Positions 27,923-36,827 of a DNA stretch of 64,000 nt are shown piece after piece. This DNA is from Oscillospiraceae bacterium (GTDB taxonomy: Bacteria; Bacillota; Clostridia; Oscillospirales; Ruminococcaceae): assembly GCA_021203065.1 (NCBI GenBank), contig JAJQBX010000012.1, positions 62,001-126,000 of the forward strand, read 5' to 3'. The translations under genes and the position numbers were made by a program. The notes beneath the pieces were generated by a model. That model made no database searches and had not been told where the DNA came from. It saw only the letters and a program-made list of their open reading frames with translations. The number at the start of each line of letters is the position of its first letter. Within the stretch, counting starts at the first letter, position 1.

Positions 27923-28007
27923 GGGCTGGATATACAGTTAGCTTTGCTAACTGCCCGCCCGAATAAAGATGTCGGCGCCACAGCGGGCGGATGGTATCCG
28001 CCCCTAC
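27919..28007. repeat. Dispersed repeat, family C, right of prmA
   Basis: Inverted copy of the element at 26.8 kb: starts GTAGGGGCTGGATATACAG, ends GGTATCCGCCCCTAC. Its first bases include the prmA stop codon. Confidence 0.75.
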
Positions 28008-28030
28008 AATTATTGCAAAGGAGAGTTGTT

Positions 28031-28543
28031 ATGGAATTCACAGAGGTTGTCAAGGAGAGATATTCCTGCCGTAGCTACGACGGCAGACCGGTTGAGCCGG
28101 AGAAGCTCTGCGAGATTTTAGAGGCTGGAAGGCTTGCGCCCACGGCTAAGAATTTGCAGGAACAAAAGATTTATGTTGTTGAGTCGCCGGAGGGTCTTGA
28201 GAAAGTCGACAAGCTCACCCGTTGCCGATATAATGCCGGAACGGTGCTGATTGTTGCGTTCGATAAGAATAATGTCTTCACCTATCCGGGCGGCAAGAGA
28301 GACTCCGGCATCGAGGACGCCTCCATCGTCACCACTCACATGATGCTTGCTGCAAAGAATGCGGGCGTTGACTCGACTTGGCTTAATCTCATCGACCCGG
28401 ACGAGGTGAAGCGTGAGTTCAGCCTCCCCGAAAATGAGGAAGTGCTGTGCCTCCTCAACCTCGGCTACCCGGACGAGAAAGCAGAGCCCTCGCAGAACCA
28501 TTTCACAAGAAAGCCGCTTCCCGAGACGGTGAAGAGGGGTTGA
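28031..28543 (+). CDS. Nitroreductase-family protein
   Basis: A 170-residue FMN-dependent nitroreductase-like protein. The FMN-phosphate motif RYSCRSYDGRPV is at residues 9-20 and APTAKNLQEQKIYVV near 37; MMLAAKNAGVDSTWL near residue 105 and NLGYPDEKAEPS near the end complete the pattern. Proteins of this size typically reduce quinones or nitro compounds with NAD(P)H. GGAGAGTTGTT precedes the ATG at 28031. Confidence 0.87.
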   Translation: MEFTEVVKERYSCRSYDGRPVEPEKLCEILEAGRLAPTAKNLQEQKIYVVESPEGLEKVDKLTRCRYNAGTVLIVAFDKNNVFTYPGGKRDSGIEDASIVTTHMMLAAKNAGVDSTWLNLIDPDEVKREFSLPENEEVLCLLNLGYPDEKAEPSQNHFTRKPLPETVKRG

Positions 28544-28555
28544 GAGATAAATCCC

Positions 28556-28605
28556 TTGACATCCTGCAAAATTTATGATAAAATATGATTCATCATCGAT
28601 TATCG
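28556..28605 (+). promoter_or_regulatory. Promoter of the second DUF4143 ATPase, with palindromes
   Basis: TTGACA (28556-28561), 17 bases, TAAAAT (28579-28584). Two perfect palindromes follow at once: ATGAT-TC-ATCAT (28585-28596) and CGAT-T-ATCG (28597-28605), covering the transcription start. Confidence 0.7.
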
Positions 28606-28623
28606 TAAATTTGGAGGTGCGGT

Positions 28624-29847
28624 ATGGCTTATATTACGAGAGAACTTGAGCGGAAGTTTCTCAGACTCAATGACTTTTTCAAGGTAATTCTTGTGACCGG
28701 TGCGCGGCAGGTCGGGAAGACGACTATGCTGAGGCATCTGGCGGGATCTGACAGAACCTACGTCACTCTTGACAATTCTATGGCAAGAGAGCTTGCGAAG
28801 TCTGACCCGGTTCTGTTTTTCCAGACCTACAAGCCTCCGGTTCTCATAGATGAGGTGCAAAAAGCTCCCGAGCTTTTCGAGCAAATCAAGGTTATCTGCG
28901 ATGAGAGCGACGAAAAAGGGCTTATCTGGCTTACCGGCTCTGAGCAATTCGAGATGATGAAAAATGTCCGTGAGACTCTTGCCGGAAGAATCGGGATATT
29001 GGAGCTATATAGCCTGTCTGAGAGGGAAAAGTCGGGCGTCATATTTGACGACGAGCTTGATTTCTCGCTTGATGCACTGAGGAAAAGACAGTCTCAGCTT
29101 CCGAAAAATGATGTTATCAAGGTTTTCAACAGCATCTGGGAGGGCGGAATGCCGCAGGTTCAGGGAGTTGACAGCGAGCTCAGGCAGGAGTATTTCAACT
29201 CATATATCGACACCTATCTTATGAGGGACGTAACCGAAGCTGGCGGAATCACCGATTCGGTGAAGTTCCGAAGATTTCTTTCGGGGTGCGCTTCACTGGT
29301 ATCTGAGCTTGTCAACTACAGAACCTTGGCTGAATCGGCGGATATTGCGCCGACAACGGCAAAGCAGTGGCTGCAGGTTCTTGAGGGATTGCATATAGTC
29401 TATCTCCTCGAACCGTATTCAAATAATGCACTCAAGAGGCTCAGCAAGACTCAGAAGCTTTACTTTTGCGATACTGGGCTTTGTGCTTACCTTTCAATGT
29501 GGTTGACTCCTGATACTCTCCGCAACGGTGCCGCAAGCGGGCACTTCTACGAGAATTATGTCGTGATGGAGCTCGTGAAGAACTATGCCTATGCGAAATC
29601 GAAAGCGAATATCACCTATTATCGTGATTCAAACGCTAAGGAAATTGATATTTTCGTGGAGGAGAATAACGTTATTCATCCGCTTGAAATCAAAAAGAGT
29701 GCTTCGCCAGACCGTCGTGAAGTCAAAAAATACAGCGTACTTGACAGAGCTTCCTTGAACAGGGGAGATGGCGGAATAATATGCATGTGCGAGGAGCCGA
29801 TTCCTATCGACAGCGATAACTGCTTCATTCCAAGTAATCTTATCTGA
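28624..29847 (+). CDS. AAA ATPase with DUF4143 domain
   Basis: A 407-residue ATPase: Walker A VTGARQVGKTTML near residue 26, Walker B PVLIDEVQKAPEL near residue 78, sensor-like WLTGSEQF, and a C-terminal DUF4143 region with LYFCDTGLCAYLS and the nuclease-like KEIDIFVEENNVIHPLEIK (ExD..ExK pattern). That pattern resembles PD-(D/E)xK nucleases, so ATP-dependent nuclease or regulatory activity is possible. GGAGGTGCGGT precedes the ATG. Stand-alone gene with its own promoter and terminator. Confidence 0.87.
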   Translation: MAYITRELERKFLRLNDFFKVILVTGARQVGKTTMLRHLAGSDRTYVTLDNSMARELAKSDPVLFFQTYKPPVLIDEVQKAPELFEQIKVICDESDEKGLIWLTGSEQFEMMKNVRETLAGRIGILELYSLSEREKSGVIFDDELDFSLDALRKRQSQLPKNDVIKVFNSIWEGGMPQVQGVDSELRQEYFNSYIDTYLMRDVTEAGGITDSVKFRRFLSGCASLVSELVNYRTLAESADIAPTTAKQWLQVLEGLHIVYLLEPYSNNALKRLSKTQKLYFCDTGLCAYLSMWLTPDTLRNGAASGHFYENYVVMELVKNYAYAKSKANITYYRDSNAKEIDIFVEENNVIHPLEIKKSASPDRREVKKYSVLDRASLNRGDGGIICMCEEPIPIDSDNCFIPSNLI

Positions 29848-29856
29848 AAATGGCAG

Positions 29857-29886
29857 AAAAAAAGACGCCCGAAAACGTCTTTTTTT
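29857..29886. terminator. Bidirectional terminator
   Basis: AAAAAAAGACG / CGTCTTTTTTT stem with an eight-base loop. Serves the DUF4143 gene and the convergent VWA gene. Confidence 0.85.
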
Positions 29887-29896
29887 GTTTAAGCGG

Positions 29897-30541
29897 TTAT
29901 TTCTTGCGATTCTCATAATCCTCATCAATCCTCTTCTTCCATCCCTCATCGAGCGGGGCGGCGCACCGGAAGCAGGAAATGGCGTCGCTGAGAACCTCAT
30001 AGTTGAGCTTAGTGCCCTCGTGATCGCTGTGGTAGTTGACGGCACGGTCCTTGTTGATTCCGAAGCGTCTTGCAGTTTCGACGGCATCGATGTTTGCGCC
30101 GAGGAAGAGAAATTCCCAACCGGACTCTTTCCTGCTCTCAATCATCTTCTTGACCTCATCCGAGCTGTAGTGGCGGCTGGCGTTCTCCATTCCGTCGGTG
30201 GTGATGACAAAGAGCGTGTGCTCCGGGACGTCCTCTTCACGTGCATACTTGTGGATGTTCCCGATGTGGTGAATTGCGTCGCCTATGGCGTCAAGGAGAG
30301 CAGTGCAGCCTCTGACGTAGTAGTCCTCACGTGTCATCGGCTTGATGTCCTTAAGATTCACCCGGTCGTGGATGACCTCGCTCTTGTTGTCGAAGAGTAC
30401 GGTTGAGATGAGAGCCTCGCCCTCGGTATTCTTCTGCTTTTCGATCATCGAGTTGAAGCCGCCGATTGTGTCCTCCTCAAGTCCGCTCATAGAGCCGCTT
30501 CTGTCAAGGATAAAAACGATTTCTGTCAAATTCTTTTTCAT
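29897..30541 (-). CDS. von Willebrand factor A domain protein
   Basis: A 214-residue cytoplasmic VWA protein. The MIDAS metal site is complete: DRSGSMS at residues 13-19, a threonine in YVRGCTALLDAI near residue 80, and TTDGMEN near residue 117. VWA domains mediate metal-dependent protein binding. No signal peptide or other domain is present. It lies 103 bases downstream of a helical partner gene on the same strand; the pair probably works together, but I do not recognise the system. Confidence 0.85.
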   Translation of the reverse strand: MKKNLTEIVFILDRSGSMSGLEEDTIGGFNSMIEKQKNTEGEALISTVLFDNKSEVIHDRVNLKDIKPMTREDYYVRGCTALLDAIGDAIHHIGNIHKYAREEDVPEHTLFVITTDGMENASRHYSSDEVKKMIESRKESGWEFLFLGANIDAVETARRFGINKDRAVNYHSDHEGTKLNYEVLSDAISCFRCAAPLDEGWKKRIDEDYENRKK

Positions 30542-30623
30542 GATAAATACCTCCGTAATTAAAATATGGCTGCTTGGTTCTGAACCTTACAGTCATATTA
30601 TAGAGGATAATTTTCCCGTCGTG

Positions 30624-30640
30624 GTCGCCTGTCAGGCGAC
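30624..30640. other. Hairpin between the VWA gene and its upstream partner
   Basis: Perfect GTCGCC-TGTCA-GGCGAC stem. The T-run (ATTTTTAT) lies on the plus strand only, so it is a poor terminator for the minus-strand pair. Confidence 0.4.
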
Positions 30641-30644
30641 ATTT

Positions 30645-31259
30645 TTATACTCCCAGAAGACTCTGGTCAAAGGCAAATAACGCCTCATTTATCTCGAAAA
30701 TATCGTAGTTTCCGTGGCTGATGAAGTACTCGATAATTATATCGAACTTGCTCGAATGGGAGAGGGCGAACCCCGCTTTCATCAGCATATCTTTAGTCTC
30801 GTCAAGAGGCAGCTCGAGTGCGATTGCGAAAGAGATAGCCGTCGGCTTGCTCGGCTTGTAGAGCCGGTCGCTGCGGATTTTCGAGAAGAGCTTCCGGTCG
30901 ATTCCCGCTTTCTTGTAGACCTGTGAATCGCTCAGACCCGATTCATCAATTTTTCTTAAGAGCATCTCCGAAAAGCTCTCGTCAATCTGCCCGACGGCGT
31001 CCTCAAGAGACATTGAACCCGCCAGCGGTGCTGGCTTCGGCTTTGCTCTTTTCTCCACACGTGCCGATGTCGGTTTAGCTCCAACAGTCGGCATGGGGCA
31101 AAAGCAAATATCGCCGTCAACATCATCATCCCGACGGATGGCACTCATCTTCCGGGATGTTCCCGAAAAGCTTTCAACAGCCGGTTCAATATAATTGGCG
31201 TCAATAAACGCCCTGATGTCGGAAATGAGGCTTTCACTTATGTGTTGGTTCTGGGACAT
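30645..31259 (-). CDS. Hypothetical protein with helix-turn-helix-like C-terminal domain, VWA partner
   Basis: A 204-residue protein. Residues 1-45 form a short helical region, 46-90 a polar linker with GDICFCPMP and a proline/lysine-rich stretch, and 95-204 an all-helical domain. In it SDSQVYKKAGIDRKLFSKIRSDRLYKPSKPTA looks like a helix-turn-helix similar to XRE proteins (EALELPLDET-like continuation). It could be a regulator or an adaptor for the VWA protein. ATG at 31259 follows AGGTGA; a GTG three codons earlier is an alternative. Confidence 0.65.
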   Translation of the reverse strand: MSQNQHISESLISDIRAFIDANYIEPAVESFSGTSRKMSAIRRDDDVDGDICFCPMPTVGAKPTSARVEKRAKPKPAPLAGSMSLEDAVGQIDESFSEMLLRKIDESGLSDSQVYKKAGIDRKLFSKIRSDRLYKPSKPTAISFAIALELPLDETKDMLMKAGFALSHSSKFDIIIEYFISHGNYDIFEINEALFAFDQSLLGV

Positions 31260-31320
31260 GGAGGTCACCTGTTTCTTTTAGTCCTGATTATAAAGATCTT
31301 CTGCTGCTTTGCACATTTCG

Positions 31321-31356
31321 TCATAACTTCCTTGCTCGCATTTCAATATCATTCAT
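31321..31356 (-). CDS. Possible leader ORF (MNDIEMRARKL) before the HTH/VWA pair
   Basis: An 11-codon ORF in the leader of about 110 bases. Its stop overlaps an ATG that opens a second 19-codon frame, which runs into the ribosome site of the next gene. Ribosome sites are weak; recorded only as a candidate. Confidence 0.2.
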   Translation of the reverse strand: MNDIEMRARKL

Positions 31357-31378
31357 CGCTACCGCCCCAATTTTATAC

Positions 31379-31407
31379 ATTATACCACACGGTTACGCAT
31401 AAATCAA
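31379..31407 (-). promoter_or_regulatory. Promoter of the HTH/VWA pair
   Basis: Minus strand TTGATT (31407-31402), 17 bases, TATAAT (31384-31379). Confidence 0.65.
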
Positions 31408-31484
31408 GACTCTGTTCTCAACAGTCGCTCTTCCACAAATATTGATTTGCCTACAGTATAACATGTCAGAGTAGGAAAAGCAAG

Positions 31485-31517
31485 AAAAAAGCCCGTAAAC
31501 CCCAAGATTTACGAGCT
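31485..31517 (-). terminator. Terminator of tRNA-Ser
   Basis: Minus-strand stem AGCTCGTAAA / TTTACGGGCT (one G-T pair) then TTTTTTC. Confidence 0.8.
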
Positions 31518-31523
31518 TTTTAG

Positions 31524-31615
31524 TGGCGGAGACGGTGGGATTCGAACCCACGGACGGATTCAGTCCGTCAAACGATTTCGAGTCGTTCCCGTTATGACCT
31601 CTTCGATACGTCTCC
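31524..31615 (-). tRNA. tRNA-Ser (anticodon CGA)
   Basis: A 92-base class II tRNA with encoded CCA. Acceptor GGAGACG pairs with CGTCTCC; the anticodon loop is CTCGAAA (anticodon CGA); the long variable arm TTTGACGGACTGAATCCGTC and T arm GTGGGTTCGAATCCCAC are clear. Confidence 0.95.
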
Positions 31616-31629
31616 ATATCAACCATGAT

Positions 31630-31658
31630 ATTCTACCACATTTCCCGCAAGATTGCAA
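31630..31658 (-). promoter_or_regulatory. Promoter of tRNA-Ser
   Basis: Minus strand TTGCAA (31658-31653), 17 bases, TAGAAT (31635-31630). Confidence 0.65.
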
Positions 31659-31773
31659 GTGTTATTTTTGGGGAAATGAAAATTTGTGGGAGCAATTTTG
31701 CCGGTCGTCGTAAATGTCTGACAAAATTTTGGCTGTAATCCTTGCTGAGTCCGTTTTTCAGGACTGACTTTCG

Positions 31774-31802
31774 TTGACACGGGATTTTTCGGGTGGTATA
31801 AT
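31774..31802 (+). promoter_or_regulatory. Promoter of the type I-C cas operon
   Basis: TTGACA (31774-31779), 17 bases, TATAAT (31797-31802); full consensus. A small inverted repeat AGTCC/GGACT (31748-31765) stands just upstream of the -35 box. Confidence 0.8.
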
Positions 31803-31834
31803 GTAGTCATCAAACTAAAAGAAGGCGATTAACA

Positions 31835-34216
31835 GTGATAATTTACGGCTCAGAGCTTCTTAAAAAGCTTGAGGAGGATGATATTTTTCCTGCTCATATA
31901 CGGCGGAAAGAAGATGGCGATGCATTCGAGATTCAGACGGTTTTTGAACACAATTCTAAGACGGCAGAGCTTGCGGGAAAGTCTTTACAGGAAACCGGAC
32001 TCTATGCGACCGCTTATGTCACAGGTCTTCTTCACGACATAGGGAAGCTGACAGGAAGCTACAGAAAGTATATCGTTCGTGCGGCTTCCGGGAAAGATGT
32101 CGTCAGAGGCTCGGTTAATCACACCTTTGCCGGGGTGAGGCTGATTCTCAGAGAATATCACGGCGACAGCAGTTCATCGTATGAGAGGCTTACTGCAGAG
32201 CTGATTGCCTATGCTGTTGGTGCTCATCACGGTCAGTTTGATCTGATTGACGAGCACCATGAAGAGGACGGCTTCGACCACCGGCTAAATGAGAAAAACT
32301 TTCAGGATGATGAAATTGAGGGAGCTATTGAGCGATTCAGGAAATCTGAGTATTATGATACCTTGAGAGAGCTCTTCCCAAAGTGTGTTGAAGAAATTAA
32401 AGCTGTCTATGATAAGCTAAGCTTCAACAGGAGTGAAAGGTGGTTTTATCTCGGACTTATCGCAAGGCTTCTTTTGTCGGCGGTCGTTGAGGGAGACAGG
32501 ACGAATACTGCGGCATTTATGAGCGGCAGTATGCCGGAAATTGATGAAGCGGATTGGGGCAGGTGTCTTTCGTATTTTGAAGCGAGACTTTCGGAATTGC
32601 CCTCAGATACGGATATAGCCAAAGCCAGAGATGTATTGTCAGAACGCTGCAAAAGCTTTGCGACGAAGCCAAGTGGCATATATCGTCTCAGTCTTCCGAC
32701 CGGCTCAGGGAAAACTCTGACTTCTCTTCGCTATGCCCTGACTCATGCAGAAAAGAATAATAAGAAGAGGATTATATTTGTCATCCCGCTTCTTGCAATC
32801 ATTGACCAGAATGCAAGGGTAATTGAGGACTATATCGGTGACAGCTGCAGGGTTCTGGAGCATCATTCAAACGTAGTTTCCTGCGACGAAAACGGCAGGG
32901 AAGCCCTTGACGAAAGAGAATTGATGGTTGAAAGCTGGAATGCTCCCATAATCATCACAACTCTTGTTCAGATGCTGAATACCATGTTCTCGGATAAAAC
33001 AAGCTCTGTCCGCAGGTTTGGCAGCCTTTGCGACAGCGTGATTATCTTTGACGAGGTACAGACAGTTCCGACCAAAATGCTGTCGCTTTTCAACCAGACG
33101 ATAGCCTTTCTTTCCGAGATCTGCGGAGCTGACATAATCCTTTGTTCAGCCACGCAACCGGCTCTTGGATATACACAGCGACCTTTGCTGCCCGAGCCAA
33201 AGGAAATGGTGGAGCGTGACGAAGAGATCTGGAATGTCTTCAAAAGAACGAGCATCGTAAGAAAAAACAATCCGGAAATGTCCTGTGAAGAGATCGCCGA
33301 TTTCGGAAGAGAGATTCTCGGAAATTCGGACAGTCTCCTGATAGTCTGCAACAAGAAAGCCGAAGCGGCGACGATATATAAGGAGTTCAGAGCTAAGAAT
33401 GAGTCGGGAGCTTCCTGCTTTCATCTGTCATCTTCAATGTGCATGGCTCATCGCCGGGACATACTTGAAGCGGCAGAGCGTGCCAAGAATTCGGGGAAAG
33501 TAGTTCTTTCATCCACACAGGTTCTTGAAGCAGGCGTAGACGTTTCTTACGGAAGCGCAATCAGAATCCAAGCCGGAATGGACAGTGTTGTCCAGACGGC
33601 AGGACGCTGCAACCGTAACGGAGAATCAAGGGAGCTTGCCAATGTGTATATAGTGAAGCTGAAAGGCGAGAGCTTAAATAAGCTGCCGGACATAAAAAAG
33701 GGCAAGGAAGCAACCAACGCTATTCTGGAAAGCAAGAAATTCGCCGACTTTGCATCTGATGAGGCGATTTCCGAGTACTATCGGAAGTACTATGGTAAGG
33801 AGAACGCAGGCTATCAGGACTTTGCCGTAGAAGTTGGAGTTACCAAGACATATATCTACTCTCTGCTGTCTTCAAAGCCTCATAAATACATACTCACCCA
33901 ATCTTTCAAGACTGCCGGAAGCCTTTTCAGGGTGTTCGACGATGAGGGGATAGATGTTATTGTTCCGTATGGCGGCAACGAATCGCTTATTGAAGAGCTG
34001 TATAAGTGCGGCGAATACGATATTGCAAGAGTCAGGGAACTTCTCAGGAAGCTCAAGCCCTACACGGTCTCGCTCTTCAGGTGGCAGTTCGACAGGATTT
34101 CTGAGCAGGGAGGCATCACGACAACGCCGTCAGGGGTAAATATATTGGGAAAGAATTGGTATGACGATGAGCTCGGCGTTGTCACAGACGACAACGGGCA
34201 ACCGTTATTTGCATAG
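31835..34216 (+). CDS. cas3: CRISPR-associated helicase/nuclease Cas3 (type I-C)
   Basis: A 793-residue fusion of HD nuclease and SF2 helicase; it is recruited by Cascade and degrades target DNA. HD residues: H in FEHNSKTAELA, LLHDIGKL near residue 67, VNHTF near 94 and GAHHG near 128. Helicase: LPTGSGKT near 290, IIFDEVQTVPTKM near 405, CSATQPALG near 435 and the motif VI region VVQTAGRCNRNGE near 588. GTG start at 31835. Length is normal and all catalytic motifs are present, so it should be active. Confidence 0.95.
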   Translation: MIIYGSELLKKLEEDDIFPAHIRRKEDGDAFEIQTVFEHNSKTAELAGKSLQETGLYATAYVTGLLHDIGKLTGSYRKYIVRAASGKDVVRGSVNHTFAGVRLILREYHGDSSSSYERLTAELIAYAVGAHHGQFDLIDEHHEEDGFDHRLNEKNFQDDEIEGAIERFRKSEYYDTLRELFPKCVEEIKAVYDKLSFNRSERWFYLGLIARLLLSAVVEGDRTNTAAFMSGSMPEIDEADWGRCLSYFEARLSELPSDTDIAKARDVLSERCKSFATKPSGIYRLSLPTGSGKTLTSLRYALTHAEKNNKKRIIFVIPLLAIIDQNARVIEDYIGDSCRVLEHHSNVVSCDENGREALDERELMVESWNAPIIITTLVQMLNTMFSDKTSSVRRFGSLCDSVIIFDEVQTVPTKMLSLFNQTIAFLSEICGADIILCSATQPALGYTQRPLLPEPKEMVERDEEIWNVFKRTSIVRKNNPEMSCEEIADFGREILGNSDSLLIVCNKKAEAATIYKEFRAKNESGASCFHLSSSMCMAHRRDILEAAERAKNSGKVVLSSTQVLEAGVDVSYGSAIRIQAGMDSVVQTAGRCNRNGESRELANVYIVKLKGESLNKLPDIKKGKEATNAILESKKFADFASDEAISEYYRKYYGKENAGYQDFAVEVGVTKTYIYSLLSSKPHKYILTQSFKTAGSLFRVFDDEGIDVIVPYGGNESLIEELYKCGEYDIARVRELLRKLKPYTVSLFRWQFDRISEQGGITTTPSGVNILGKNWYDDELGVVTDDNGQPLFA

Positions 34217-34244
34217 AACTATAATTTTACAGGAGGTGTCAGAT

Positions 34245-34994
34245 TTGCATCCGAATATTGTAGAGTTCAAGGTATACGGAGACTATGCTCTCTTCTCCGA
34301 CCCGATAACCCGCATCGGCGGGGAGAAGTGCAGCTATCTCATTCCCACATATGAGGCTATAAAGGGCATCATGCACTCCATATACTGGAAGCCGTCGATC
34401 ATCTGGTATATCGACAAAATCAGGGTGATGAATCCTATCCAGACAGAGACCAAGGGCATCCGTCCGCTGAAATGGACAGGAGGCAACGACCTGTCCTACT
34501 ACACTTATCTCAAGGACTGCTGCTATCAGGTTCAGGCTCACTTTGAATGGAATTACAACCGTGACAATCTCAAGTGTGACAGGAACGAAAACAAGCACCA
34601 TGAGATTGCCAAGAAGAGCATCCGTAGAGGCGGCAGGCGGGACATCTTTCTCGGCTCAAGGGAATGTCAGGGCTACGTCGAGCCATGTGTTTTCGGAGAG
34701 GGAGAGAGTGCATACGACAGGGAAGACTTTTCGGAGCTTTCATTCGATCTTATGTACCACGGTCTTACCTATCCCGACGAGGCGTACGATGAGGAAACCC
34801 GGGGTTGTCTTACAAAGAGATTTTTCTATCCGGTGATGAAGCACGGAGGCATAATTGAGTTCCCAAGACCCGAAAAATGCCCGATAACCGAATTCGTAAG
34901 AAAGATGGACATGAAAAAATTCGGCAAAGATGAGCATAATTTCACAGGGCTTGAGGAGTTCAATGATTCGGAATTTGGGGAGGTGACCGCATGA
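34245..34994 (+). CDS. cas5c: Type I-C Cascade crRNA endonuclease Cas5c
   Basis: A 249-residue Cas5 of the I-C type (Cas5d), which replaces Cas6 and cuts the precursor crRNA. It opens PNIVEFKVYGDYALFSDP and has the glycine-containing RRGGRRDIFLGSREC stretch near residue 127. A Lys-His pair in NENKHHEIAKK near residue 114 matches the catalytic K/H region of characterised homologues. The TTG at 34245 is chosen because AGGAGG lies eight bases upstream. Overlaps cas8c by four bases. Confidence 0.93.
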   Translation: MHPNIVEFKVYGDYALFSDPITRIGGEKCSYLIPTYEAIKGIMHSIYWKPSIIWYIDKIRVMNPIQTETKGIRPLKWTGGNDLSYYTYLKDCCYQVQAHFEWNYNRDNLKCDRNENKHHEIAKKSIRRGGRRDIFLGSRECQGYVEPCVFGEGESAYDREDFSELSFDLMYHGLTYPDEAYDEETRGCLTKRFFYPVMKHGGIIEFPRPEKCPITEFVRKMDMKKFGKDEHNFTGLEEFNDSEFGEVTA

Positions 34995-36826
34995 GCATAT
35001 GGCAAAAAGCCTACGAAACCTACGACAACCATGCCCACCTTGCCGGTGTATACTTTGAGGGCAAAGAACCGCTGTCGCCGATATGTCACATGGTTGTCAA
35101 TGCACAGATTGAAATCACGCTGAGAGTTGATGGGACTTTCTGTGAAGCGTCTGCACTGACAAAAGAAAGCGGAAAAACGATAATCCCTGTGACAGAGGAA
35201 TCCGCTGACAGAGGTGGGACTAAGCCGAATGCACACCCTCTCAGTGACCAGCTTCAGTATCTTTCCAACGTGGTCAAGGACAAGTATGAGAATTATGTTG
35301 CTATATTGTCCGCTTGGGCTGATTCGGAGTATTCAACCCCGAAAATTGAAGCAGTGAGAAAATACATCCTTGGAGGAACAATTCTTGATGACCTGAAAAG
35401 CTGTAGGTTGATAGCTTTTGATAATAATGCGTCTTTTGTGGACAGCAAATATGCAAAGTACGTAGTCAGGTGGAGAGTTTACGATTCGGGCGATACAGAT
35501 GAATGCTGGCGGGATTTCGCTACTTTCGATGCTTGGAAAAGCTACTATCTTGATTTACTTTCCGGACAGAGGAATGAATGTTTTTGCATGATTTCTGGAA
35601 AACAGGATATAGCCACATCAAGACATCCAAGAGCTATTGTACAGGGTAATTACGGTGCAAAACTCATATCTCAGAAAGATACAGAGAGAGTTCTTGCGTA
35701 CAAGGGCAGATTTCTTGAAGCCGAACAAGCAGCCGCAGTTGGGTTTACTTCTTCTCAAGAAACTCATTGTGCGCTCAGGTGGCTGGCGGCAAACGAAGGC
35801 GTTGTAGAGGGCGGATGCACCATCATTTGCTGGAATCCGAACGGCAAACCGGTTTTCAAGCCTACAGATGACCTGTTTGACGATGACGATGATGTCGGGA
35901 CACCGGTTGAACCCAGCGAGTATAAACAGTTGCTCAGCGACACTATTCAAGGCTATAAGAACGAACTTCCCGATGATGAGGATGTTTGTATACTGACACT
36001 TGATGCCGCAACAACAGGCAGATTGTCCATCACTTACTACAGCGAAAAAACGGCGTCTGACTACTACAAGCGGATTGAAGATTGGTACAGAAGCATCTGC
36101 TTCATAAGAAGAACTAAAGGAAGCATGTATTCACTTCGCTCTCCTCGGCTTGGCAGCATTGTGAGATGCGCTTTCGGTACAGAGAGGAACGGAAATCTCG
36201 AGGTTGACGATAAGCTTCTCAGGATGCAGATGAAAAGGCTTTTGCCATGCATAACAGAGTCAGCACCCATTTCGCTTGAAATCGTACGATCTTTGAAAAT
36301 AAAGGCGTCCCAGCCCCAGAACTACAGAGATTATAACAATCTCAAAGGCAATTATCAGTTTGTCTTATACACCGCTTGTGCGGTAATCAGAAAATATCAT
36401 AACGACTTACTTAATAAGGAGGAATGGACAATGCAGCTTGATACTGCGAAAACTGACAGAAGCTATCTTTTCGGGAGACTTCTTGCCGTGATGGAGTACA
36501 CAGAGAGGAGTACCTATGAAAGAGACGAAAGACGTGAGCCAAACGCTGTCCGGATGTTTACAGCTTTTTGCGAAAGACCTATGAATATGACAGCAGTTTT
36601 AAAGAAGAGGCTTATGCCATATCTTGAAAAGCTTAAGCCGTGGAAAAGGCGTTATGTGGAGGATCTCATGGGTGATATAATAGCTACATTCAGAGAAGAG
36701 GACGAAGCCGCTCTGAATCGCCCGCTTGAAGATACCTACCTGTTGGGATACTATCTGCAACGTAAAGAGCTTTATAAGCCAAAGGAAGAAAAGGAATCAG
36801 AAATTACAGAATCGGAGGAAGATTAA
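34991..36826 (+). CDS. cas8c: Type I-C Cascade large subunit Cas8c (Csd1)
   Basis: A 611-residue Cas8c/Csd1 large subunit, which recognises the PAM and in I-C also supplies an internal small-subunit (Cas11c) translation product. Typical features are the N-terminal WQKAYETYDNHAHLAG, SDQLQYL, FLEAEQAAAVGFTSSQETHCALRWL near residue 240 and a C-terminal helical bundle. A candidate internal start for Cas11c is the ATG at 36431, seven bases after AGGAGG. It would give about 131 residues, close to the usual Cas11c size. Confidence 0.93.
   Translation: MSIWQKAYETYDNHAHLAGVYFEGKEPLSPICHMVVNAQIEITLRVDGTFCEASALTKESGKTIIPVTEESADRGGTKPNAHPLSDQLQYLSNVVKDKYENYVAILSAWADSEYSTPKIEAVRKYILGGTILDDLKSCRLIAFDNNASFVDSKYAKYVVRWRVYDSGDTDECWRDFATFDAWKSYYLDLLSGQRNECFCMISGKQDIATSRHPRAIVQGNYGAKLISQKDTERVLAYKGRFLEAEQAAAVGFTSSQETHCALRWLAANEGVVEGGCTIICWNPNGKPVFKPTDDLFDDDDDVGTPVEPSEYKQLLSDTIQGYKNELPDDEDVCILTLDAATTGRLSITYYSEKTASDYYKRIEDWYRSICFIRRTKGSMYSLRSPRLGSIVRCAFGTERNGNLEVDDKLLRMQMKRLLPCITESAPISLEIVRSLKIKASQPQNYRDYNNLKGNYQFVLYTACAVIRKYHNDLLNKEEWTMQLDTAKTDRSYLFGRLLAVMEYTERSTYERDERREPNAVRMFTAFCERPMNMTAVLKKRLMPYLEKLKPWKRRYVEDLMGDIIATFREEDEAALNRPLEDTYLLGYYLQRKELYKPKEEKESEITESEED
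36431..36826 (+). CDS. Candidate internal Cas11c small subunit
   Basis: Within cas8c, AAGGAGGAATGGACAATG gives a strong ribosome site seven bases before the ATG at 36431, in the cas8c frame (MQLDTAKTDRSYLFGRLLAV). In type I-C systems a separate Cas11c is translated from inside cas8c. The predicted product of 131 residues is mainly helical, as expected. Confidence 0.6.
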   Translation: MQLDTAKTDRSYLFGRLLAVMEYTERSTYERDERREPNAVRMFTAFCERPMNMTAVLKKRLMPYLEKLKPWKRRYVEDLMGDIIATFREEDEAALNRPLEDTYLLGYYLQRKELYKPKEEKESEITESEED

Positions 36827-36827
36827 A

